DNA from: JAJFVC01 sp039698075
Lineage (GTDB): Bacteria > Planctomycetota > Planctomycetia > Pirellulales > Thermoguttaceae
NCBI GenBank assembly: GCA_039698075.1
Contig: JBDKTJ010000060.1
Span: 62,001 to 126,000, forward strand
Direction: 5' to 3'
Length of the DNA: 64,000 nt
Shown here: in pieces, positions 11,201 to 18,503 of the stretch
Numbering within the stretch: position 1 is the stretch's first letter
Layout of the letters: every line of letters starts with the position of its first letter
The notes under the pieces: model-generated
Told to the model about the DNA's origin: nothing
Databases searched by the model: none
Seen by the model: only the letters and a program-made list of their open reading frames with translations
Translations under genes and position numbers: made by a program

Positions 11201-11253
11201 ACGATGCTGACGGCGGCGTGTATGGTGCCGGCACCGCGTTCTTACAGGATTAG
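8242..11253 (+). CDS. large tail hub / baseplate-like protein, 1003 aa
   Basis: The start MRSISAAAKTKL overlaps the upstream stop. The first 180 residues (TVIEVDW, IDDTDGIIKALF, GKVSSPITWNERDRTVKF) look like the N-terminal domain of tail-associated hub proteins that organise the tail tip. The central part contains a Cys-rich patch near residues 370-395 (a CDCMW block and a CWC) that could bind metal or form disulfides. The C-terminal 150 residues are Asp/Gly/Ser-rich. It is the largest tail gene after the tape measure and ends the module ahead of a terminator. Confidence 0.6.
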   Translation: MRSISAAAKTKLRTKKGIEPITVIEVDWAPNHTLSYADRDLTSIPGRIIEVGAIDNVVTVSNSSSSQQLAVTIDDTDGIIKALFDTNDVHKRNARVYQYFQGLDLADKFLLFAGKVSSPITWNERDRTVKFTIISQLEDREVGFSAEEGQFPYLPADLVGKPWPSIFGVVQDCPALQVNHAVQGTTLTGVGVVAGQAYYAGFPLYNTGSNQDSNLGAGLANISAQINVLFCAEACANFADDGAKAQQYLDQINQLEAQRTEMVAQAASKQACAQWQRAQQLADANSKGAGANPIQVLGGEDFPQNTPLTIDINGAEFTGYFNGQNFYVSGRYCQSIADQAAQANSEQTSSCPYEHRSGGGNNEYDYKIDVSCDCMWADFDTCWCRQHGFIISTSNDSANTKSDNPILQQFWADAGATVKIKSDEPITYIVSIVPGSVLAVKAYKQFTGERRLVLVPNNLYTVRSHNYGAVTAVELVFAKPLSSYTDQGWSDDVYVTFQSSVGPDTINVLKYLITNYTGLTWDNASFNNVQSKLAPFPVNFPLLDRKNTLQLLQEIAFQSRCALWLSNGVFYIQYLPEEPTPDPTDGTITVSDLDADAGVEVELTPTEDLVTKMTVKWRVSWAPGATDRDKDKSEKTMILRHNVTRYGTQEQEYDWYIYNQPDIIYKAATFWLIRKSSTWKKIKFKTFLHKLGLETFDAVNLNFAGGYVANGAVKAIVEQANYDSSDNTVEVQCIVPVRSGEMSKYVYYWPAALPASVTWPPADDVAKNDAGGGGIGMNATGNLPVGDTSAIDAGGIVWVGGPNVVFHARSDWGDRHPTDIGFSAQRVVNPSFYAELNPTSKPYLNLRTFTVAPMQPYIPQQMGNQITLDIARTKVVDSNARDGRTARLNSLIARIDEDNNLVIKGDARIGDSSGTQCGQLDDVIFVSSTGIACLREDVSVASEAHDTSEAWLSDALVVSDETGCLSLDASVYIANGDGEESQFDFKYDADGGVYGAGTAFLQD

Positions 11254-11274
11254 CGCGTAGCGTAACAGGTTGAC

Positions 11275-11306
11275 AGGGCCGGGTCTCGTAGACTCCGGCC
11301 CTTTTT
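11275..11306 (+). terminator. rho-independent terminator
   Basis: AGGGCCGG (11275-11282) pairs perfectly with CCGGCCCT (11295-11302), followed by a run of five T (11302-11306). It lies 21 nt after the hub gene stop. Confidence 0.85.
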
Positions 11307-11345
11307 CGTTTCTTGAAACAGTCTTTCCCTAGCTAGGAGACTCAC

Positions 11346-11525
11346 ATGGCAAAGAAGTGGATACAAGGCGCGATCAAGCACCCCGGTGCTTTGACCGCGA
11401 GGGCGAAGGCCGCAGGACAGAGCCTCGCTCAATTCATGGCCGCGCCTCACAAAGACCCGACCGTGAAGAAAGAAATCGTCCTTGCGAGGACGTTGCAGAG
11501 ACTACGCCGCAAGGGACATAAATAG
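11346..11525 (+). CDS. small basic conserved phage protein, 59 aa
   Basis: Reads MAKKWIQGAIKHPGALTARA and continues to a Lys/Arg-rich C-terminus (TLQRLRRKGHK). A strong leader CTAGGAGACTCAC precedes the ATG. Small basic proteins with the WIxGAIKxPGAL start are frequent near phage structural genes. Their role is not known to me. The gene sits alone between a terminator and a convergent hairpin, which supports it being real despite its length. Confidence 0.7.
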   Translation: MAKKWIQGAIKHPGALTARAKAAGQSLAQFMAAPHKDPTVKKEIVLARTLQRLRRKGHK

Positions 11526-11556
11526 CACGGCAAGTGCGGCAGTGCGATGCGCAAGA

Positions 11557-11592
11557 CAAAGTGCCCAGGCGGATAACCGCCTGGGCACTTGT
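11557..11592. terminator. bidirectional terminator between convergent operons
   Basis: AAGTGCCCAGGCGG (11559-11572) and its exact complement (11577-11590) form a 14-bp stem around an ATAA loop. It lies between the plus-strand tail module and the minus-strand operon that ends at 11601, so it can stop transcription from both sides. Confidence 0.85.
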
Positions 11593-11600
11593 CATTGTTG

Positions 11601-12047
11601 TCAGTTTGTAATCGCCGGGATGGAACCGATCGCGCATCCGACTTTGCAGAGACGACAGTTGGTATTGGTCAACGGCTGGTGGGCTGGTATGCCCGACATG
11701 GGCATGGCGCACAGGCCGTCAATCTTCAATGTGCCGTCTTCAAGTCGCTGAACGCGGTACATGCGGTAGAGACATGACGACCAGACGGGACGCAAGACCC
11801 AGGGGTCATGTTCGTCTCGCATGTAGCCCTCGGGCACAGGTGGCTCCGGTGTGGCTCGTTCGTATTCGATACTACCGTCTGGGTGTACCGTTGGCTGGTA
11901 GCGAAAGACAATTCCGTTCGTTGCTTCGGCAACCTTATCGACGGCGGCTTGCATCGCGGCGAAGGGTGCGTGCGGCGGGCCGCCAGTGTAGACGACGTAG
12001 AAGACGCCTTCCATCACTCTGTCATCTGGGCAAGTGTCACAACCCAT
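11601..12047 (-). CDS. Cys-rich protein, 148 aa, paralogue of the next gene
   Basis: The start is taken at MGCDTCPDDR (12047); the longer open frame overlaps the upstream gene. It has Cys pairs near the N-terminus (CxxC) and C-terminus (NCRLCKVGC). Its core GYMRD-DPWVLRPVW-C matches GYERD-NAWQFFPLW-C in the gene upstream on the same strand, so they are tandem paralogues. A metal-binding role is plausible; function is unknown. Confidence 0.6.
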   Translation of the reverse strand: MGCDTCPDDRVMEGVFYVVYTGGPPHAPFAAMQAAVDKVAEATNGIVFRYQPTVHPDGSIEYERATPEPPVPEGYMRDEHDPWVLRPVWSSCLYRMYRVQRLEDGTLKIDGLCAMPMSGIPAHQPLTNTNCRLCKVGCAIGSIPAITN

Positions 12048-12049
12048 GA

Positions 12050-12589
12050 TTAGGTCTCCAAGGTTTTGCGCAGAAGACAGCCGGCACATTGGCGGAAACT
12101 TACCCGACGACCGAAGATCGGGCAGGCAGGATTGTTGCACCGCATAATGACTTCGATGCACCCGCAGTTGGCAAGCCGCACGGCGGTTTGATGCCGCAGA
12201 TCGCAGGGCATCCACAACGGGAAGAATTGCCAAGCGTTGTTCGGGTCACGTTCGTAGCCGCTGATGTCTTTGGGCGGCTCCTCGTCTTCTGACTGTTTCG
12301 TGTAGGCGATAACGCCGTCGAATCGGACCTGCATCGGCCGGTCACGACCCGCTACGGCGGGACTCAGGGTGTCGGCAATGCCCGCCAGCTTCGACGGGGC
12401 GTTCAGTGCCGGGCGTGGGAGTTCCCGTGGCGTGGCTTCCGGCGATGGTGCCCACTTCGGCGAATTGATGTCGCCCTTGTTCGGGCATTGCTGGCATTCT
12501 TCGTCCGTGCAAGGTCGGCGCTTGGTCAGGCAGATGTACCCGATCAGAGTGCCATCTTTCCTATGTTGTTCAAGTCGGCAGTTGCTCAT
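12050..12589 (-). CDS. Cys-rich protein, 179 aa
   Basis: The N-terminus has CTDEECQQC and the C-terminus has CNNPxCPIF and QCAGC, a spacing suggestive of zinc ribbons at both ends. The middle is Pro-rich. Its start overlaps the stop of the upstream gene by 4 nt (12586-12589) and its stop lies 2 nt before the next start, so the three genes form an operon. It is paralogous to the 148-aa protein. Confidence 0.6.
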   Translation of the reverse strand: MSNCRLEQHRKDGTLIGYICLTKRRPCTDEECQQCPNKGDINSPKWAPSPEATPRELPRPALNAPSKLAGIADTLSPAVAGRDRPMQVRFDGVIAYTKQSEDEEPPKDISGYERDPNNAWQFFPLWMPCDLRHQTAVRLANCGCIEVIMRCNNPACPIFGRRVSFRQCAGCLLRKTLET

Positions 12590-13371
12590 TCGCCGCCTCC
12601 TTCCTCTTCACTGTCGCAGCAACCGTCCGCAGGAGGGTCAATGTGTAATACCCAGTGAAGCCCATACATGAAGGTGGTCTCAATGACGTGAAGACACTCG
12701 TTGCCTTGACACCAATAGAAGTCGAGTTGAGCGGGGTAGTCGCTTTGGAGGGTTACTCCTTCGGGGCAGTCGTTTATCGTACCGTCGCAGTCCACTTCTC
12801 CCCCAGGTCTGGCAATAGTGGGTTGATAGTTCAAAGCAGCATAGGGATCGGATTTCGCGCCGATGAATTCATGGTAGTCATACCAGCCAGCTACCCACCA
12901 GCGCCGTCCTTTATAGCCGTCTGGTGCGAAAGCCTGTCCGTTGAGTGCGCCAGTGAGACTAAATCCTTGATGGACGGCTTCCCATTGAGCGTGGTAGCCG
13001 GGTGGTGGTTCAGTTCCGTTGTTGCCGCAGCAGTTGCCGCCGGGCCACAGTGTTCCTGCTCCATCAAGCAACGGTATTACGATTGGCTCTTGTTCATCGG
13101 CGTCACAGCAGTTGCACCAGCCTTTGCCGATGGCGTCGTTGATCTCGTCGATAATGTCCTGCTTCCAAAGCGTGGTGTCTGCGTTGAATTCATTCTCATT
13201 GCAGATCGCCATGAGTTTGTCCCGGACATCTTCAATGTCGCCGGATGTCCAAATGTGATTCTCTTCAACTTCTTCCAATTCGTCTTGTGGGTCGCAACCG
13301 TCATCCGGGTTTTGCGCAAGTTCGTTGACCTGACGAATAATGTCGTTCCAGTCTTCGCGTTTCCAGGCCAT
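12586..13371 (-). CDS. hypothetical acidic Cys-rich protein, 261 aa
   Basis: The start is chosen at MAWKREDWND (13371); the longer frame runs into the exonuclease gene. The N-terminal 90 residues are acidic and helical. Cys-rich patches follow (NCCDADEQE, GNCCGNNG), and the last residues are CCDSEEEGGGE. The Trp/Tyr-rich centre (WWVAGWYDYHEF) suggests a folded beta domain. It may be a virion accessory protein given its nearness to the tail module, but I do not recognise it. Confidence 0.55.
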   Translation of the reverse strand: MAWKREDWNDIIRQVNELAQNPDDGCDPQDELEEVEENHIWTSGDIEDVRDKLMAICNENEFNADTTLWKQDIIDEINDAIGKGWCNCCDADEQEPIVIPLLDGAGTLWPGGNCCGNNGTEPPPGYHAQWEAVHQGFSLTGALNGQAFAPDGYKGRRWWVAGWYDYHEFIGAKSDPYAALNYQPTIARPGGEVDCDGTINDCPEGVTLQSDYPAQLDFYWCQGNECLHVIETTFMYGLHWVLHIDPPADGCCDSEEEGGGE

Positions 13372-13381
13372 TGGCAATCTC

Positions 13382-13999
13382 CTAGTACAGTTGCAACAAG
13401 GTGCGATAAACCTCCGCACCAGCCAAACAGTCGGCCAAGGCGTCGTGGGGATTTGTGTTGACAATTTTCAGTTTCGAGCACATTGGTCCAAGGCCCACTC
13501 GCTCGAAAGGCGGATTATCGCCACGGCACACGAAGCGGTCGTTGATCGAGATGGCCGTGAGCATCGAGTCACGGGCGTGAGAATGGAACAGTTGGTCGGT
13601 CATGGTGACGCCCAGCCACGCCTTCAACATGGACGACTCGAAAGCCCAATTGTGGGCCAGTGGCACAAGGCAGCGCTTGAAGGGAAGCCGCAGACCTTCC
13701 CACCATTCAACGAGCCAGTCCTTTACCCTGTCCTGAGTGGGCGCGTGAAGCATCAACTCCTCCATCGGAATCTTGTGCTTCTGGCGGGCCTGCTCCGATT
13801 CGCGTTCCGGGTGCTCCGGCTTGATGAGCGTGTAGAACGGCCGGACACCTGCGTGAGGCTTGAAGTCGGAGTCCAGCACGACCACGGCAATCTGGATAAT
13901 TTCGTGGTAGCCCGGCTGAACGCCGGTCGTTTCAAGATCGACGGCGGCAAGGACGTTGCCGTGCATCGTTGTCAGAGCAGAGTATTTTTCAGGTATCAT
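13382..13999 (-). CDS. DnaQ-like DEDD 3'-5' exonuclease, 205 aa
   Basis: Exonuclease motifs are complete: Exo I AVDLETTG near residue 20, Exo II LAHNWAFESSML near 120, and Exo III HDALADCLAGAEV near the C-terminus, with the His of the DEDDh subtype. In this family two metal ions cut DNA or RNA from the 3' end. The start at 13999 (MIPEKYSAL) is preferred because a longer TTG start at 14065 would place the 14029-14055 hairpin inside the gene. It lies in the same operon as primase-helicase, so proofreading or end trimming is likely. Confidence 0.8.
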   Translation of the reverse strand: MIPEKYSALTTMHGNVLAAVDLETTGVQPGYHEIIQIAVVVLDSDFKPHAGVRPFYTLIKPEHPERESEQARQKHKIPMEELMLHAPTQDRVKDWLVEWWEGLRLPFKRCLVPLAHNWAFESSMLKAWLGVTMTDQLFHSHARDSMLTAISINDRFVCRGDNPPFERVGLGPMCSKLKIVNTNPHDALADCLAGAEVYRTLLQLY

Positions 14000-14028
14000 G
14001 GTGAGTGCGGCTGAGTGCGGCAGAGGAA

Positions 14029-14055
14029 TGGCGGCCTCCACCGGGGAGGCCGCCG
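14029..14055 (-). promoter_or_regulatory. GC hairpin in the gap before the exonuclease gene
   Basis: The sequence GGCGGCCTCC-ACCG-GGGAGGCCGCC folds into a near-perfect stem. It lacks a T-run on either strand, so it may be an RNA processing or stability element and not a terminator. Confidence 0.35.
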
Positions 14056-14068
14056 TGGCGGTCAATGA

Positions 14069-14503
14069 TTATTTGCGTCCACGCTTCTTCTGTACCGGCT
14101 TCTTCGCAGGTCGCTTCGCCGGTTTCTTGGCTTTCTTCGCCGTGTAGTTCGGCATGTCGTTCAATTCGGCGGGCAGGATGCCGCGCTCGATCATCTCTTC
14201 GTAATGGATGATCGCCATTGCGTTGAACATGATGGCAGCCAGATGGTCCTCGTCCTTCTTGCCCTGCTGGAATCGCATCAGGTGTCGTTTGAGAGAGGCG
14301 ACACACCGCGAGAACGGCATCCCTTTCTCCCAATTCCGTTCGGCGTACTTTGTGGCACCCATGAGGAGCCACTGACCTTGCCGCTCTTCCGCGAAGGGAG
14401 AGATTAGGTCCGGCCGAGGCTTGTCATCACACGTATCGCGGATTGCTCGGTCCTTGCCGAAGGATTGTCGTTTGCCGTTGTCAACCATGCCGTACTTCGC
14501 CAT
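14069..14503 (-). CDS. MazZ-like dATP/dGTP diphosphohydrolase, 144 aa
   Basis: The central block (DLISPFAEER, GATKYAERNWEKG, SLKRHL, DEDHLAAIMFNAMAIIHYEE) is the all-alpha NTP-pyrophosphatase signature with acidic metal ligands; I recognise it as the phage dATP/dGTP diphosphohydrolase family. Members trim specific dNTPs, and in 2-aminoadenine phages the homologue MazZ supplies dGMP to PurZ. The C-terminal 25 residues are a Lys/Pro/Ala-rich basic tail (KKPAKRPAKKPVQKK) that could bind nucleic acid. No PurZ is seen in this window. Confidence 0.75.
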   Translation of the reverse strand: MAKYGMVDNGKRQSFGKDRAIRDTCDDKPRPDLISPFAEERQGQWLLMGATKYAERNWEKGMPFSRCVASLKRHLMRFQQGKKDEDHLAAIMFNAMAIIHYEEMIERGILPAELNDMPNYTAKKAKKPAKRPAKKPVQKKRGRK

Positions 14504-14675
14504 GTTGTTCGTCCTCGTTGTTCAGGGGTGATGTTTCAAGGATGTCGCCGTCGTAGCCGTCCGCAAACGCTTGTGGGTCTTCCGGGTACTCGGCGGGATT
14601 GGTTGTTGCTACGTGCTCAGCCGTTAGGACGGAACGTGTGAAGAAACCAGTGGTGCGGTAGACTTCAACGGTCAT
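14481..14675 (-). CDS. hypothetical protein, 64 aa
   Basis: Its start overlaps the primase-helicase stop (14672-14675) and its 3' end overlaps the next gene by 23 nt, which fits translational coupling. The sequence is acidic with no membrane segment or known motif. It is supported mainly by its place in the operon. Confidence 0.5.
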   Translation of the reverse strand: MTVEVYRTTGFFTRSVLTAEHVATTNPAEYPEDPQAFADGYDGDILETSPLNNEDEQHGEVRHG

Positions 14676-17338
14676 TGGGCAGCCTCCTCAGCTTGCTTCC
14701 AGACAAGGCCCTGCATGAACCGCTTGTTGCCCGGTCCAGGGACGAGGGTATGCTTCAAGGGCAGGTCGCGTTGCACGCGACCCTTCGGCCAGTTGTGCTT
14801 TTCAGTGGCGGGAACTTGTTCATAGAACCTGGGGTAGAAGTCCTTGAAGGTAATTTCCAAGGCACCTTGCACCTTGCTGCAATTCTCATCAATGAAAATC
14901 TCAATCGGGGTGCGGTTGTCTTCTTCGACTTGCTTCTTGCTGCTGGTGGCGACCACGGGAATCCGCAGACGGTCCATCATGGGCGGCAGTTCCAGGTGCA
15001 TCAGTGTGTAGAGGAAATGCGGAGCCTCTTTTATCAGGGCCTCCTCCATGACCGGCTTGGCAATCACTTGCTCTTCCAGGAGATCAGGAACACGAATCAC
15101 GGTGATTCGCGTGTCACCCTTGAAGACCGGGCAGTGCGACTGATGGTTGGCGGTCTGAACCCAGTGCGTCGAATTGGGTTGATCGTAAGCGTCGTGACGC
15201 ATCTTACGGATGCAAATGGTCCGGCCTGTCACCCAGTCCTTGATCTTAGCGAGGGCACCGGGGAACTTGCTGATGTCCTTTTCTTCGACCGCACAGATGA
15301 TGGCTCCGGCCAACTCGCCGTTGAATTCCGTGTTGCCCAGGGCCTTGTCGGCTTTGACGACTCCCTTCGTGACCAACAGTTGCAGACTCTCGAAGAAGAT
15401 CGACTTGCCGCAGTTCTCCGTTCCGAAGAGGAACAGGTAGGGCGTCGGCTCGAAGGGGCAACGGAAGGCACAGGCCGACCAGGCACGCAAGTAGTCCGCG
15501 CCCGTGCGTATGCCCGCGCGTTGCGCCCAGGCAAGGTCTTTGAGGGCGGGCGTCAACTCCGTGCCGATGTGGTTGTAGATCATGTCCCAGTGCGGGTGGT
15601 ATGGGGCTTCATCATCGCTCAACTCAGCCGGCTTGAATGCGAACTGCGCGGCGTCGATGTTCCACTGGCGGTTGCCGGGGTATTCCTCACGGAAAGGCAG
15701 ATTGACCAGACGCCATCCTTGAATGACGGCGTTGCCCATGATCTCCTCGGCTTCGGTCTTTGGGTTGCCGAGGCTTTGCAGGATCATCTTGACGTTGGTA
15801 GCGGGCTGTCGGACCCATTCGCCGCCTTTGCGGGAGACCCAGCCTGAATGTTCACGGCTGGCGGATTCAAGGCAGCGGATGACGTTATCGTACTTGCCGG
15901 CGTTGTCTTCGCCGTCGTCGTTCTGGTCCAGCTTCACGTCAAAGATGCGGACCCATTTGCCCTTCTTCTCCGACCAGCCCGGCGCATCGAGAGGGGCCTG
16001 GCCCTTCTTCTGCTCAATGTGAACGATGAGTCGGCCGTCTTTGTGGCTCTTGAGCGTGACCTTGCGGTCGCCAAGTTCAGCGGGCTTCATGTCGATCTTC
16101 TGACCGATTGATTCCGCTGCCTTGATGGCGTCTTCGGCTTTGGCGAAAACGAAGCCGCCGCTTTCTTCTTCAATGCCGTTTTGCAACTTGCACGCGGAAG
16201 CCAGCGTCGGATAGCGATTGAAATAGCAGGTGGTCCAGCCGTCGTCACTCTGGGTCCAGGTGTCGGCCTCGTTGATGCCCGGTGAGAACCGAAAGACGCG
16301 CCAACCACCGTTGGACAGAGGGAAGAGGAAGCAATTCGGCGTGCCCTTGTCACGGCCTTCGGAGATCGTCTTGAAGATACCGATGAGGCCGAGTTCCCTG
16401 CGGTGTTCTTTCATTAACTCTTGCAGCGCATGGGTATGTGTCTGCAACAGGTGGTGGTCAGCGACCCACAATGTCGTGTACCCGCTTCGCATCAAGGCTT
16501 CGATCTGCGCCTTGTGGCTGTCGTCCAAGGGAATCATCTTCCGGCTGGAAGCTAACGTCTCGAACGGGTCTTCGTCTTCCTGGGTGATCTGGTTGACGCG
16601 AACTTTACTGCGGCGTCCTTTGACCACTTCGATGTGGTCCTTCCAGTTCTCGGGCAAGTCCTTGACGGAGAGAGTCTTTTCGGCTGGCTTGATGATCTGC
16701 AAACCGCCGTTCGCGGCCGTCATCTTACGGTGCCATATCCACATGACGTGGCCGCAGGCGTCGATCTGAGAAGCGAAGTCGAAGTTCACTTCGGCCGACA
16801 TCATGCCCAGGATGCAGCGGGCGAGAGCGGCGTGCTCGGTGTGGTTCTCGGTGGGAACGCCCTCGGCATCCAGATAGACGTACAGGTGGATGCCGCCACC
16901 GCCGGTACTGCGGCGGACTTCGACATACGGCAGCGCACAGGCGGCTTCACGGACCTTTGCCAACTGTTCGTCATCAATACCGACGCCCTTGGCGTGTCCA
17001 GTGATTGAATCGAAGTCGTAGGCAAAATGCCGCGAGCGACAGGCTTCCCAATCCCAGCCCGTCATGCCGATGCCCTCGGCGTGGACATCGAGCGGGAAAG
17101 ACAAGGAATAGTCGTTGAACGATGGGTCCGTGGCGGCATTTTTCGGGATACGAATGTTGAACCATTCGTTGATCCCGTCCGACCACGTTGAGCGCTTGCC
17201 GTCAACAGGTTCCCCGTTGCCGGCCGCCACGTTCACCTGTGTCTCCATGTTCCTTCCCCAGCGGGCAACCAGATCGGCATTCGCAGGGGTCTTTCGTGCT
17301 TCGAGAAATGCACGCAGGGCTTCGGTGACTTTTGGCAT
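14672..17338 (-). CDS. primase-helicase (AEP-like primase + SF3/D5-like helicase), 888 aa
   Basis: The N-terminal half resembles an archaeo-eukaryotic primase/primpol: acidic FAYDFDS near residue 105 and STGGGGIHLYVYL near 145. A long linker with scattered Cys/Trp follows. The C-terminal third is a P-loop ATPase with Walker A GTENCGKS near 637-645, Walker B AIICAVEEKD near 678 and a sensor-like TANHQSHCPV, as in phage SF3/D5-type replicative helicases. It likely primes and unwinds phage DNA. It is transcribed away from a divergent region with a nested inverted repeat, a natural place for an origin. Confidence 0.8.
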   Translation of the reverse strand: MPKVTEALRAFLEARKTPANADLVARWGRNMETQVNVAAGNGEPVDGKRSTWSDGINEWFNIRIPKNAATDPSFNDYSLSFPLDVHAEGIGMTGWDWEACRSRHFAYDFDSITGHAKGVGIDDEQLAKVREAACALPYVEVRRSTGGGGIHLYVYLDAEGVPTENHTEHAALARCILGMMSAEVNFDFASQIDACGHVMWIWHRKMTAANGGLQIIKPAEKTLSVKDLPENWKDHIEVVKGRRSKVRVNQITQEDEDPFETLASSRKMIPLDDSHKAQIEALMRSGYTTLWVADHHLLQTHTHALQELMKEHRRELGLIGIFKTISEGRDKGTPNCFLFPLSNGGWRVFRFSPGINEADTWTQSDDGWTTCYFNRYPTLASACKLQNGIEEESGGFVFAKAEDAIKAAESIGQKIDMKPAELGDRKVTLKSHKDGRLIVHIEQKKGQAPLDAPGWSEKKGKWVRIFDVKLDQNDDGEDNAGKYDNVIRCLESASREHSGWVSRKGGEWVRQPATNVKMILQSLGNPKTEAEEIMGNAVIQGWRLVNLPFREEYPGNRQWNIDAAQFAFKPAELSDDEAPYHPHWDMIYNHIGTELTPALKDLAWAQRAGIRTGADYLRAWSACAFRCPFEPTPYLFLFGTENCGKSIFFESLQLLVTKGVVKADKALGNTEFNGELAGAIICAVEEKDISKFPGALAKIKDWVTGRTICIRKMRHDAYDQPNSTHWVQTANHQSHCPVFKGDTRITVIRVPDLLEEQVIAKPVMEEALIKEAPHFLYTLMHLELPPMMDRLRIPVVATSSKKQVEEDNRTPIEIFIDENCSKVQGALEITFKDFYPRFYEQVPATEKHNWPKGRVQRDLPLKHTLVPGPGNKRFMQGLVWKQAEEAAQ

Positions 17339-17501
17339 GAGTGGGCATCTCGATAGAGCGTGTAAACAGTCTGAGGGCGCATTCCTCGCGTCAGAAATCG
17401 TTTCCTAGACCTAACCGGAAAAACGCCGATTTGTTTGGATTTTCCAAACAGATTGCCAATTTTCCGGTTAGGTCTAGGTGACAACTGACCGCGTAGCAGC
17501 C
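17339..17501. other. divergent intergenic region, possible replication origin / promoter region
   Basis: This 163-nt gap separates the leftward primase-helicase from the rightward ParB-like gene, so promoters must fire both ways from it. It contains the AT-rich nested inverted repeat listed separately. I could not fix individual -10/-35 boxes. Confidence 0.5.
17404..17478. repeat. nested inverted repeat (19-bp outer arms, 8-bp inner hairpin)
   Basis: CCTAGACCTAACCGGAAAA (17404-17422) is exactly repeated in inverse at 17460-17478. Inside, TGTTTGGA (17432-17439) pairs with TCCAAACA (17443-17450) around TTT. The element overlaps the earliest possible start (GTG 17478) of the ParB-like gene, which argues for the ATG at 17502. 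It could serve as an origin hairpin, a ParB-like operator or a cruciform. Confidence 0.8.
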
Positions 17502-18404
17502 ATGCAAGACGAAACCCGCGACATCCCGCTTGACCAGATCGTGGAACCCTGGGTGGTTCTGCGTGTCGTCAATCGCACATCCGTGGAATACATGGAACTG
17601 CGTGACTCCTTGGCCGACCACGGCTTCTTCAATTCAATCTGTGTCCGACCGTGCAAGCGGAAGGAAGGAAAGACGGAAGTCGTTGATGGTCTCTACCGCT
17701 TCGCAGCGGCCACGGAGTTGCAGCTTCCGACAGCACCTTGCATCGTGAAGCACAACCTTACGGATGAGGACGTGTTGGCAATACAGATTCAAGCCAATGC
17801 GTTGCGGCCCGAGACAACGCCCGTGGAGTATGCACGCCAGCTACGAAAGATCATGGAGTCAAAGCCTGACACCATGACACTCTCGGAATTGAGCGTGCGC
17901 ATCCACAAGAATCCCGAGTGGATCAGCAACCAACTGTCGCTGCTCACACTCATCCAGGTCGTGCAGAAAGCGCTAGAGCGAGGGGAAATCCCTCTTGCCA
18001 CCGCCTATGCGATGGCACGTTTGCCGAAAACGCAGCAGCGTCTTTACCTGGACATGGCGAAGACGATGGCAACGAAAGAATTTCTTCCCATCGTTCAAGC
18101 CCACGTAAAGAAGTACCGCGAGAACGTGAAACTCGGACGCTATACGGATTACGAATCCGAGTTCGAGCCTGTGCCTTATCTTCGCCGCATGACCGACGTG
18201 TTGCGCGAATACGAGGGGCATCATCTTGGCGGACTCACACTGACGGCTGCGAATTGTACGACGCCGCTGGATGCGTGGTATCTGGCGTTGCAATGGGCCT
18301 TGCATCTCGATGCCGCGAGTGTCGCTGAACAGCGCGAGCGGGTCTTGCAGAGGCAGAAGACAGCAATGTTGGAACAGATTGAAGATGAGGAGGGCGAGCC
18401 ATGA
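17502..18404 (+). CDS. ParB/sulfiredoxin-domain DNA-binding protein, 300 aa
   Basis: The N-terminal domain follows the ParB plan: a site-setting IPLDQIVEPW, then EVVDGLYRFAAATEL in the position of the usual GxRR box, followed by a helical DNA-binding region (LSELSVRIHKNPEWISNQLSLL) that reads as helix-turn-helix. The C-terminus is acidic and coiled. ParB-like phage proteins act in partition, transcription control or replication. Its position next to a large inverted repeat suggests it binds there. A second ParB-like gene lies at 27586. Confidence 0.75.
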   Translation: MQDETRDIPLDQIVEPWVVLRVVNRTSVEYMELRDSLADHGFFNSICVRPCKRKEGKTEVVDGLYRFAAATELQLPTAPCIVKHNLTDEDVLAIQIQANALRPETTPVEYARQLRKIMESKPDTMTLSELSVRIHKNPEWISNQLSLLTLIQVVQKALERGEIPLATAYAMARLPKTQQRLYLDMAKTMATKEFLPIVQAHVKKYRENVKLGRYTDYESEFEPVPYLRRMTDVLREYEGHHLGGLTLTAANCTTPLDAWYLALQWALHLDAASVAEQRERVLQRQKTAMLEQIEDEEGEP

Positions 18405-18503
18405 CGTGAAACCCGGCGAAGGATCGCCCAACGATGCACTGAAAAACGAGCGAATTGCACCCTGAACCCTGAATTCTGAACCCTGAAACTTTGAGGAAAC
18501 AAC

